Positions 26,646-34,092 of a stretch of 64,000 nt of DNA are shown here, piece by piece (within the stretch, counting starts at the first letter, position 1; every line of letters starts with the position of its first letter). Origin of the DNA: Verrucomicrobiota bacterium. Lineage in GTDB: Bacteria > Verrucomicrobiota > Verrucomicrobiia > CAIQCK01. The translations under genes and the position numbers were made by a program. Location of the stretch: the NCBI GenBank assembly GCA_016222825.1, contig JACRQF010000006.1, positions 105,746 through 169,745 on the forward strand, read 5' to 3'. The notes below the pieces were generated by a model. It did not search any database. It saw nothing but the letters and a program-made list of their open reading frames with translations, and was not told where the DNA came from.

Positions 26646-27487
26646 GGCTGGTTCGCGATGGCCGCGGCGATCTGTTCCGGGTTGAGGCTCTTGACGTGGC
26701 AGAGCGAGTTGTTTTCCAACTGCGGCACGCCCCGGCCCTTGACGGTCCGCGCGACGATGGCCTGGGGCCGCGTCGTGCCGGCTCGGCGACAGTTCGTCAA
26801 CGCCTGATGGACGGCGGCAATGTCGTGGCCGTCCACCGTCACGGCGTCCCACTGGAACTCGCGCAGCTTCCGGTCCAGCGGGTCGAGGCCGATGATGTTG
26901 CGGCAGTAGTCAAGCATCGCGATGCCGTTGAAGTCGGCGATAAGGACCAAGTTGTTCAATCCCTGCTGGCCGGCGAACATCACCGCCTCCCAGACGGAAC
27001 CTTCGCTAAGCTCGCCGTCGCCGACGATCACATAGACAAACGCGTCGGAGCGCTTCTGCTTCAGCGCAAGCGCCATGCCGCACGCCACGCCGAGGCCGTG
27101 GCCGAGCGAGCCGTTGGTGGTCTCGATGCCGGGGATGTTCATGTCGGGAATGCCACCGAGCCGCGACCCCGCCTTGCAGACGCCGCCAAGCTCCTCGCGG
27201 GCGATGAAGCCCACGTCGGCCAGAATCGGATAGATGGAAACGCAGCCGTGGCCTTTGCTGGCGATGAAACGGTCGCGGCCTTCCCACTGGGGGTTGCGCG
27301 GGTCAAACCGCAGCACGCCGCCGTAGTAGAGGGTGGTCAGGATTTCCACCGGCGACAGCGACGACGCCACGCGCGTTTCCGGGGCGACGCCGTGGATCTT
27401 CAGCGTCTCGCGCCAGACCCACGCGGCTTTCTCTTTCAGGCGACCCAGCAACGCCGCGTCTGCCGTTCCGTTGGATTCGTTTGACAT
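26642..27487 (-). CDS. Transketolase-like, N-terminal (TPP-binding) subunit
   Basis: 281 residues with the TPP motif GDGELSEGSVWEAV ending in FNG, the substrate-side SKGHGCVSIYPILAD and NGSLGHGLGVACGMALALK. With its coupled C-terminal partner it makes a full transketolase-type enzyme. The position between a ColD-like dehydratase and a GDP-fucose-synthase-like gene suggests carbon-branch formation on a nucleotide sugar rather than central metabolism. Confidence 0.87.
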   Translation of the reverse strand: MSNESNGTADAALLGRLKEKAAWVWRETLKIHGVAPETRVASSLSPVEILTTLYYGGVLRFDPRNPQWEGRDRFIASKGHGCVSIYPILADVGFIAREELGGVCKAGSRLGGIPDMNIPGIETTNGSLGHGLGVACGMALALKQKRSDAFVYVIVGDGELSEGSVWEAVMFAGQQGLNNLVLIADFNGIAMLDYCRNIIGLDPLDRKLREFQWDAVTVDGHDIAAVHQALTNCRRAGTTRPQAIVARTVKGRGVPQLENNSLCHVKSLNPEQIAAAIANQP

Positions 27488-27497
27488 AGGAGCGTGT

Positions 27498-28436
27498 TTA
27501 CTTACGCGACGACTCCCACTCCCGCAAGCTCCGATATGTCGCCTCCAGTCCGCTCTCGAACGAAGTCGCCGGACGCCAGCCCATCGCCAGCAGCCGGCTC
27601 GAATCGAGCCGTTTCAACGGCGCGCCGTCCGGCTTCGTCGTATCAAACCGCAATTCGCCCGTGTAGCCCACGACCCGCCGGATGGCTTCGGCGGCTTCGC
27701 GGATGGAAAGGTCGGAGCCGCCGCCGAGGTTGATCGGTTCGGCCTCGTCGTAGCTGTCCATTACGAAGATGCACGCGTCGGCCACGTCGTCGGCGTAGAT
27801 GAACTCGCGCCGCGGGTTGCCGGTGCCCCAGACCTCGACGCTGCCCGCGCCGCGCTTTTTCGCCTCGTGCATCTTGAGCATGAGCGCCGGCACGACGTGG
27901 GAATCCTCGGCGTTGAACTTGCAGCCCGGCCCGAACACGTCGGCGGGAATGCCGCTGATAAAATGTGCGCCGTGCTGCCGGCGGTAAGCCTGGCAGAGCG
28001 TGACACCCGCCATTTTCGCCATCGCATACGGCCCGCTGGTCGGCTCCATCGGCCCGGCCATCAACGACGCGACGTCCATCGGCTGCGGGCAATCGCGCGG
28101 ATAGATGCAGGAACTGGCCAGGTAAAGCAGCTTGGCGGCGCCGTGCCGGTGCGCGGCGGCGATGACGTGCGTGATCACCTGGAGGTTGTGCAGCATCAGG
28201 TCGGCCGGATACTTCTGGTTGGCGCTGATGCCTCCCGACCTGCCGGCGGCCACAAAGACCTGCGCCGGCTTGGTCCGCGCGAAAAAACCTTCCACTGCGG
28301 CGGCATCTGTCAGGTCCGGCGCGCCGGCTCCCTCGCCCACGATCTGCGCGCAGCCTTGGCGGCGCAGTTGGCGGACGATGGCGCCGCCAATGAGCGTGTC
28401 GGCGCCGGCAACGAAGATGGTGGCCTGCGGATTCAA
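27498..28436 (-). CDS. GDP-L-fucose/colitose synthase-like epimerase-reductase
   Basis: 312 residues, extended SDR: VAGADTLIGGAIVRQLRRQG, LASSCIYPRDCPQP with the family's Ser and Cys, YAMAKMAG (Tyr, Lys) and DSHVVPALMLK with the conserved His. These match Fcl/WcaG-type GDP-4-keto-6-deoxymannose epimerase-reductases, to which ColC (GDP-colitose synthase) is related. With the ColD-like enzyme it could finish an L-configured dideoxysugar. It lies 10 bp upstream of the transketolase pair. Confidence 0.82.
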   Translation of the reverse strand: MNPQATIFVAGADTLIGGAIVRQLRRQGCAQIVGEGAGAPDLTDAAAVEGFFARTKPAQVFVAAGRSGGISANQKYPADLMLHNLQVITHVIAAAHRHGAAKLLYLASSCIYPRDCPQPMDVASLMAGPMEPTSGPYAMAKMAGVTLCQAYRRQHGAHFISGIPADVFGPGCKFNAEDSHVVPALMLKMHEAKKRGAGSVEVWGTGNPRREFIYADDVADACIFVMDSYDEAEPINLGGGSDLSIREAAEAIRRVVGYTGELRFDTTKPDGAPLKRLDSSRLLAMGWRPATSFESGLEATYRSLREWESSRK

Positions 28437-28447
28437 GGGGAACGTCG

Positions 28448-29512
28448 CTAGGATTGAGGGGCCGTCAACTCCCGAAACGCCTGGAGCGACTGGTTGGCGC
28501 GGGCGTTTTCGGCGTCGGTGTAGTCCACCTCGTGGCTCAGGAAGATGATCTGGCTGCCGTTGAACTCAAACTCGAACGGCACGTGGAGCAGCTTGTTCAA
28601 CCGCTCACGGATGGCCTCCTGCTTGGACGGCGGGGCGAACAACAGCATGAACCCGCCGCCGCCCGCGCCGGTCAACTTGCCGCCGAGCGCGCCGGCGGCC
28701 CGCGCGGCTTCGTAGATTTCGTCCACGTCGGAGTTGGTGACGTGGCTGCTGAGGCTGCGCTTGGCCTGCCAGGCTTCGTGGAGCAGGTCGCCGAACTTCG
28801 CCAGGTCGTTGCCGCCGTTCAGGATCGAGATGCTCTCATCCACCATGTCGCGGATGGTGTGAAGCTGCTTCTTCTTCTCGCCGATCTGGTCCACGTAGCT
28901 CTTGGCGACGTGGGCCGCCGTGCGCTTGATGCCCGTGTAGAACAGCATCAGGTGCGCGTTCAACTCGCGGATGCTGTCGTGCGTCAACGCCACCGGCCGC
29001 ACGGTGATCTCGCCGTTGGGATGGAATACGACGTGGTTCAACCCGCCGTAAGCCGCCATCACCTGGTCCTGCGAGCCGACCGTCTCCTTGACCATCTCCT
29101 GCTCGATCTGGATGCTCTCCATCGCCAACTGATGTTTGCTGGGCATCCGCCCCTTGAGGGCGTAGAGCGCGTTCAACAACCCCACCGTGAAGGCGCTGCT
29201 CGAACCCATGCCGCTGCGGGCCGGCAGGTCGCCGTCGTGGTGGATCTCCACGCCCCGCTCCATCTTCATGTAACGCAGCACCTCGCGCGCGGCCGGGTGC
29301 GTGATCTCCCCGACCGCGTGGCAGGCCTCGATCTTTGAATACACCAGCCGGAAGCGGTGCTCGAAGAACGGCGGCAGGTAGCGGCAGGTCAGGTAGCAGT
29401 ATTTGTCAATGCTCGTCGCCAGCACCGCCCCGCCGTGCTCGCGAGACCACGTCGGGTAGTCGGTGCCGCCGCCGAAAAACGAGATGCGAAATGGAGTCCT
29501 GCTGACAATCAT
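28448..29512 (-). CDS. GHMP kinase, heptose-phosphate-kinase-like
   Basis: 354 residues: MIVSRTPFRISFFGGGTDYP, the ATP loop SGMGSSSAFTVGLLNAL (residues ~100-116) and GGKLTGAGGGGFMLLF. These are the motifs of D-glycero-alpha-D-manno-heptose 7-phosphate kinase (HddA) and related fucokinases. It would phosphorylate C1 of a sugar. ATG 29512 coincides with the N-terminal motif. The nucleotidyltransferase gene lies 4 bp upstream, the usual HddA/HddC pairing. No gmhA or gmhB gene is in the window. Confidence 0.85.
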   Translation of the reverse strand: MIVSRTPFRISFFGGGTDYPTWSREHGGAVLATSIDKYCYLTCRYLPPFFEHRFRLVYSKIEACHAVGEITHPAAREVLRYMKMERGVEIHHDGDLPARSGMGSSSAFTVGLLNALYALKGRMPSKHQLAMESIQIEQEMVKETVGSQDQVMAAYGGLNHVVFHPNGEITVRPVALTHDSIRELNAHLMLFYTGIKRTAAHVAKSYVDQIGEKKKQLHTIRDMVDESISILNGGNDLAKFGDLLHEAWQAKRSLSSHVTNSDVDEIYEAARAAGALGGKLTGAGGGGFMLLFAPPSKQEAIRERLNKLLHVPFEFEFNGSQIIFLSHEVDYTDAENARANQSLQAFRELTAPQS

Positions 29513-29516
29513 GTGA

Positions 29517-30224
29517 CTAAGCAAACAGCTTCTGCGCCGCAGCGTAAGATTCCGGCGTGCCGATATCAAGGAACTTCCCCGCCGTCGGGAACGCGCACAG
29601 CCCGCGCCCGATCCACGCCGGAAATATCTCCCGCTCCAGCGACACCGGCCGCTCCGCCGGGATGCTCTCCAGCAGCGCCCGCCCCAACAGATAGATTCCC
29701 GCGTTGATCCAGCCCGTCCCGGCTGACGCGCCTTTCTCGACAAAGCTGGTGACTGCGCCGTTCGCGTCGTAGCTCACCCGGCCGCTCTGGCTCGTGTCGG
29801 CGACCTCGCGGACCACCATCGAGCCGGCGGCCTTGCGCTCGCGGTGCGTCCGCAAGAACGCCGCCAAGTCCGTTTCGCAGAACGAGTCGCCATTCATCAC
29901 CAGCACGGGTTCGCCTTCCAGCAGCGGCAACGCCAGCCGCAACGCGCCCGCCGTGCCGAGCGGCGCCGGCTCAGGCGAATACCGCAGGTTCATGCCGCGA
30001 TACTCGCTGCCGGCCAACTCCGCCACCTGTCCGGCCTTGTAGCCCGTGCAGATCACCACGCGCCGCACGCCCCCATCCGCCAGTTGGTCCAGCAGCCGCA
30101 TCAGGAACGGCCGCCCCGCCACCGACGCCACCACCTTCTGCCGGTCGGCCACCGCCGCGCGCAGCCGCGTGCCCAGGCCCCCCGCGAGAATCGCGGCGGT
30201 GAGGTTGTCCAGACCGTCAGACAT
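29517..30224 (-). CDS. Sugar-1-phosphate nucleotidyltransferase (HddC-like)
   Basis: 235 residues: AAILAGGLGTRLR, KVVASVAGRPFL, VLVMNGDSFCETD (metal-binding Asp) and a FLDIGTPESYAAA C-terminus. This is typical of short mannose-1-phosphate- or heptose-1-phosphate-guanylyltransferases. Paired with the GHMP kinase it would make an NDP-activated (probably GDP-) sugar. It overlaps the stop of the upstream epimerase gene by 8 bp. Confidence 0.85.
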   Translation of the reverse strand: MSDGLDNLTAAILAGGLGTRLRAAVADRQKVVASVAGRPFLMRLLDQLADGGVRRVVICTGYKAGQVAELAGSEYRGMNLRYSPEPAPLGTAGALRLALPLLEGEPVLVMNGDSFCETDLAAFLRTHRERKAAGSMVVREVADTSQSGRVSYDANGAVTSFVEKGASAGTGWINAGIYLLGRALLESIPAERPVSLEREIFPAWIGRGLCAFPTAGKFLDIGTPESYAAAQKLFA

Positions 30225-31146
30225 TGGAAAACTGGTTCCGGCGAATCACCTGGTAAGCCTTCAGCAACTCGCGCAGGCCGTCGTCGAGGCCCACCGCCGG
30301 CTTGAACCCGGTCGCCTCGATGCGGGCGTTGCTGACGATGTAGTTGCGCTGGTCGGGGTCCTTGCCCACCTCGGAAATCAGGAACGTGAACCGCGGCACA
30401 TGCCGCTGGATCGCCTGGCAAAGCTCCCACTTGCTGAGGTTCGCCTCGCTGAGGCCGACGTTGTAGGGGCGGCCCTTCATCTTGTCGTAATTCTTCATCG
30501 CGTGCATGAACGCCGCCGCCGCGTCCTGCACGTGCAGGTAGTTCCGCTTGAAGTGCGCCTCGAAGAGCACCACGAAACCGTCGTTCACCGCGCGATAGGT
30601 GAAGTCGTTCACCAGCAGGTCCAGCCGCATACGCGGGCTGGTGCCGAACACCGTCGCGAACCGGAACGTCAGGCAGCCGCGCTCCAGCACATAACTCTCC
30701 GCCTCCACCTTCAACTGCCCGTAGAGCGACACCGGCCGCAACGGCGTCTCCTCGTCGCACTCGATGCCCTCCTGGCCGATGCCGTAGCCGCTGTTGGTGC
30801 AGGGATAAATGAGCATCTGCGATGGACTCTTCATGTCCGCGATGGCCTTGATCGCGTCCCGGTTCACCGCCGTCGCCATGATCGGCTCCCGCGCGCAAAG
30901 CGGCGCGCCCGTCAGGCAGGCCAGCGGCAGGATCGCGTCCGCCTTCTTCACCAGCTCGCCCAGCAACCGCGCGTCGCGGACATCGCCGCGAATGATCGTC
31001 AGGCGCGGATTGCAGCAGCAGTCCAGCAGCGACGTCTGCTGATACAAAAAGTTGTCCAGCACCGTCACCTCATGCCCCTCGCCGAGCAGCTTCGGCACAA
31101 GAATGGAACCGATATAACCTGCACCGCCAGTCACCAGAATTTTCAT
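30217..31146 (-). CDS. NAD-dependent sugar epimerase/dehydratase
   Basis: 309 residues, extended SDR: ILVTGGAGYIGSILVPKLL, RGDVRDARLL, YPCTNSGYG in place of the usual SS-x-VYG, and SLYGQLKVEAE (Tyr, Lys). It is the first gene of the 31.1-21.7 kb operon. ATG 31146 starts at the Rossmann strand. The frame stays open for 140 codons upstream only because the 42-bp repeat array has no stops. The promoter should lie in 31147-31290, but I see no convincing -35/-10 pair there. Confidence 0.85.
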   Translation of the reverse strand: MKILVTGGAGYIGSILVPKLLGEGHEVTVLDNFLYQQTSLLDCCCNPRLTIIRGDVRDARLLGELVKKADAILPLACLTGAPLCAREPIMATAVNRDAIKAIADMKSPSQMLIYPCTNSGYGIGQEGIECDEETPLRPVSLYGQLKVEAESYVLERGCLTFRFATVFGTSPRMRLDLLVNDFTYRAVNDGFVVLFEAHFKRNYLHVQDAAAAFMHAMKNYDKMKGRPYNVGLSEANLSKWELCQAIQRHVPRFTFLISEVGKDPDQRNYIVSNARIEATGFKPAVGLDDGLRELLKAYQVIRRNQFSNV

Positions 31147-31288
31147 GATGCGCAATCTTCTCAAACCAACCCACGTCTTCCGGCCCCGCCATGAGGCCGC
31201 GTGGGGAAAGCGTAGTGAAGCCCCGCCTGCCGAATCAAGGGATTTTACCGGTGTCTCCGCGCCCAGAAGATGATACAGGCCCGCGCCC

Positions 31289-31676
31289 TGCAATCCCGAA
31301 AGCCTTGCTTCCGCAAACCGGTTCGATGCCTTCGGCCCCGAAGGCTGCAACCTGCTTTCCCAGACCGATGCTTTCGGCCCCGAAAGCCTCCACCCGCTTT
31401 CCCAGACCGGTGCTTTCGGCCCCGAAAGTGGCTGCCTCGTTCCCAAGTCTGGCCTTTCGGCCCCGACCCCCCCCGCCCGCCACGACGGATGGCCATTTTC
31501 GGCCCCGAAAGCCTGGACTTCCAAGCCGGATGACCCCTTTCGGCCCCGAAAGCACCATCCTGCCATACCAGATGCGTTCTTTCGGCCACGAAAACATCAA
31601 TCCGCTTTACCGGATAGCCATTTTCGGCCCCGAAAATGCCATCCTGCCATGCCAGACTGTGACTTTCGGTCACACC
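31289..31676. repeat. 42-bp-period tandem array of TTTCGGCCCCGAAA hairpin units
   Basis: The core TTCGGCCCCGAA recurs at 31331, 31373, 31415, 31456, 31498, 31539, 31581 and 31623, with degraded copies at 31289 and 31665. The spacings are 42, 42, 41, 42, 41, 42, 42 and 42. Each core is an inverted repeat (TTTCGG / CCGAAA, 2-nt centre). The intervening ~28 bp are partly shared between units (CTTTCCCAGACCG-type), unlike CRISPR spacers. The array lies in the 943-bp space between a (-) operon start at 31146 and a (+) gene at 32090. Several frames are stop-free, but the reading looks like a by-product. Confidence 0.9.
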
Positions 31677-31790
31677 TGCCACGTCTTTCCGATCTGCAAA
31701 GCCCAAAAACACAGCATCTTACACACATCATAAGGTGAACGAACTCCTCGCCGCGCTAAACCTCCGACCGGGCGCAACTGGGCGCACACC

Positions 31791-31926
31791 CCGTAGCGCA
31801 GGTTTCCAACCTGCTGTATCGCCGGCTTCCAGCCGGCAGAGCGTTCGCACGAGGTAGCGCGCTCGATGGGCGGGGGCCTGCGGATTGGAAATCCGCGACA
31901 CAGCAGGTTGGAAACCTGCGCTACGG
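31791..31926. repeat. REP-like element: 27-bp perfect inverted repeat with four 17-bp hairpins
   Basis: Outer arms 31791-31817 and 31900-31926 are perfect reverse complements. Inside lie four hairpins of identical design, 7-bp stem plus 3-nt loop, at 31798-31814, 31821-31837, 31880-31896 and 31903-31919. The first two loops are TCC and the last two GGA, so the element is mirror-symmetric. GTAG precedes the first hairpin and CTAC follows the last, like the tetranucleotide of RAYT-dependent REP elements. No RAYT gene is in the window. Confidence 0.85.
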
Positions 31927-31940
31927 TGCGCGTGTCCGGC

Positions 31941-32005
31941 TGACCTCTGGCCTCTGACCTCCAACCTCCGACCTCTGACCTCTGATCCCCGACCTCTTCC
32001 CCCTT
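31941..32005. repeat. Degenerate GACCTCTG-type octamer repeat tract
   Basis: Eight or nine imperfect, consecutive 7-8 bp words of the form GACCTCTG / GGCCTCTG / AACCTCCG follow the REP-like element and end 28 bp before the promoter of the next gene. It is simple-sequence DNA; no function is visible. Confidence 0.6.
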
Positions 32006-32033
32006 GCCTCTTGCTTTCGCCTCATCAACTTTC

Positions 32034-32061
32034 TTGTCACACGCAAGCCAGAGCGTATAAT
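32034..32061 (+). promoter_or_regulatory. Sigma70-type promoter
   Basis: TTGTCA at 32034-32039 and a perfect TATAAT at 32056-32061 are separated by 16 bp. Transcription would start near 32068, followed by the ribosome site GGAGG at 32079-32083 and ATG 32090. This is the clearest promoter in the window. Confidence 0.75.
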
Positions 32062-32089
32062 CCACCCCGCAAACTTTCGGAGGAAAATC

Positions 32090-33979
32090 ATGAACCGAGT
32101 CAGCCTCTCCGCCTTCGCAGCCGCCCTGCTGCTGATTGATCCAGACCAAACCTTTGCACAGAATAAAACGGATACTGCCGATTGGTCCCGTGCCGTTAAT
32201 CTGATGCCGCTCATTGATCCGGCAAAAGACGCAGTCAGTGGAGAGTGGAAGAAGGAAGGGGATGAACTGATTTCTGACAGCAGCAGACAGGCCAAGGTGC
32301 AGATTCCTTTTGAACCCCCGGAGGAATATGACTTCCGAATAGTCTTCACCTGTTCTCAAAGCAGGACAGTCACTCAATACGTGTCAAATCGGAACCGTTG
32401 TGCCTTCTGGATAATGGGAGGTTCTCACACGTTTATGTTCCCGGGCGTGGACGGCAAACGAATGGAGAAAGATCCGAAAATTGCTAACCCTGACAAATGT
32501 CTGGAATTGAACTGCAAATACACATCGGTGCTTCAGGTTCGCAAGAAGGGTGTCAGCGTGTATTTTAACGGCGAGTTTGTAAATCGGTGGATAACTGATT
32601 TTAGCGATGCCAGATTGTTTTCCACGTGGGAAATACCAAACCATAGATGTTTGGCGGTTGGATGCGATGGCACAATAGCAACCTTTCATAAAATCGAAGT
32701 TTTGGAAATCAAGGGCAAAGGAAAAGAGCTGCCGCACGCCGATCTATCGGCGGTCAGGCGGGAAACAGAACAACCAAGAACAAAGCCGGCCGAATCACAA
32801 CCGCAGCCGCGTGTTGCTGCGACTGCGGACGCGGAGGCGCAGAAGGACGCGAAGGCGTTTGCGAAGAACCAAAGCAGCATCAAAGCCCTTTACGTCCGCC
32901 GCACCGATGCGGGGTTGCGGCTGGGCGGCGCGCAGGACATCATCGCCACCATCGAGCGCACCAGCGGCGACCGCGACACGATCTGCGATTTCGCCACCGA
33001 GGTGGCCAAGGACACGCAGATTTCGATGGAGGAAGCGGAGCGGTTGCTGAAGGTGCGCCACCCGGTCTGGCAGGCGGGCCGCAAGATTCGGTTCAGCTAC
33101 GGGGACAAATACAGCAAGCAATCGGGCGGCTCCGCCGGCGGCGCGTTCTCGGTGCTGCTGCTGTCGCTGCTGGACGGGATGCAGATTGACCCCGGCTTCG
33201 GCATGACCGGCGACGTGACCGTGGACGGCAAGATTCGCGAGGTGGGCGCGGTGGCGGAGAAGTTGCGCGGGGCGTTGCTGGACAAGTGCCGGGTCATCGC
33301 CATCCCGGAGGCAAACAAGGAGAACCTCAACGACCTCGCCGTCCTTTACTCGCCCGCGATGCTCTGGAGCATGCAAATCCTCTCCATCGCGACGCTGGAC
33401 GACGCGGCGGCGGTGGCCCGCGTGGACCGCGCGCCGAATCTGGCCAAAGCGATGGAACTGTTCGGGCAGGCGCAGCGGTCGCTAAGCGCGAGCGCGACGG
33501 CGTATGCGCTACGCAACGCGGCGATCCTCCAGACGTTGCAGCAGGTGTTGCAGCTTGCGCCGAACCATTTGTCGGCGGAGTTCATGATGCGCGCGGCCAA
33601 CAACCGGCTGCCGGCGACGCTGAGCCTGGGCGGTTCGCTGGATGAGATCTGGGCGGCGGCGGGGCCGTTGCTGGGTTTCCTCTTCACGGACTACAAGGAG
33701 CCGGAGAAATCGAAGCGGTATTATTTCGAGAAAGTGCCGAGCGGGGCGTTCAAGGCGGCGATGGAGCGGCTGAACTGGCTGCAGATGCGGCTGCACCCAA
33801 AGGCGCGGGACCTGAAGACGGCCATGAGCGATTACATGGTGAGCCTGGATCAACTGCACCGGCAATCGGCGTTTTCATCAGGCACGCTGCGGCTGCACCT
33901 GGCGAAACGGGACAAGGTGTTGAGCGAGGCCCATCTGCTCGGCACCGACCGCAAGACGCTGGAAGAGATGATGCACTGA
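32090..33979 (+). CDS. Exported Lon-type (S16) serine protease with N-terminal beta-sandwich-like domain
   Basis: 629 residues with a signal-peptide-like start (MNRVSLSAFAAALLL...). Residues ~30-210 look like a DUF1080/LamG-type beta-sandwich (EEYDFRIVFTCSQ, GVSVYFNGEFVNRW, FHKIEVLEIKG). After a polar linker, residues ~265-420 carry a Lon proteolytic domain: Ser348 in GGSAGGAF and Lys391 in VGAVAEKL, 43 residues apart, the same spacing as the Ser679/Lys722 dyad of E. coli Lon. No AAA+ ATPase domain is present. The C-terminal ~200 residues are helical and unrecognised. It probably acts outside the cytoplasm on its own. It has its own promoter at 32034-32061 and a GGAGG ribosome site. Confidence 0.75.
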   Translation: MNRVSLSAFAAALLLIDPDQTFAQNKTDTADWSRAVNLMPLIDPAKDAVSGEWKKEGDELISDSSRQAKVQIPFEPPEEYDFRIVFTCSQSRTVTQYVSNRNRCAFWIMGGSHTFMFPGVDGKRMEKDPKIANPDKCLELNCKYTSVLQVRKKGVSVYFNGEFVNRWITDFSDARLFSTWEIPNHRCLAVGCDGTIATFHKIEVLEIKGKGKELPHADLSAVRRETEQPRTKPAESQPQPRVAATADAEAQKDAKAFAKNQSSIKALYVRRTDAGLRLGGAQDIIATIERTSGDRDTICDFATEVAKDTQISMEEAERLLKVRHPVWQAGRKIRFSYGDKYSKQSGGSAGGAFSVLLLSLLDGMQIDPGFGMTGDVTVDGKIREVGAVAEKLRGALLDKCRVIAIPEANKENLNDLAVLYSPAMLWSMQILSIATLDDAAAVARVDRAPNLAKAMELFGQAQRSLSASATAYALRNAAILQTLQQVLQLAPNHLSAEFMMRAANNRLPATLSLGGSLDEIWAAAGPLLGFLFTDYKEPEKSKRYYFEKVPSGAFKAAMERLNWLQMRLHPKARDLKTAMSDYMVSLDQLHRQSAFSSGTLRLHLAKRDKVLSEAHLLGTDRKTLEEMMH

Positions 33980-34092
33980 GGGGTGGAACAACAGGAATGC
34001 CGCGCCGCGGCGTCCACGTCGCAGCAGTGCGGCGGCAGTTTCCGCAGCCGGCCGTCCTCTTCGTGCGCACATCAGCTTCCGAAAGCCGCCGT

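Noticed and set aside
27498..30224. Reading the kinase, nucleotidyltransferase and epimerase set as a complete GDP-heptose pathway
   Set aside because: The sedoheptulose-7-phosphate isomerase and the phosphatase are not in the window; only the activation step is supported.
31289..31676. CRISPR array
   Set aside because: The repeat core is only ~14 bp, the spacers resemble one another, and there are no cas genes.
31191..31733. Coding interpretation of the 42-bp array (several stop-free frames on both strands)
   Set aside because: All frames are open because the unit is a multiple of three and GC-rich. There is no ribosome site or sensible protein start.
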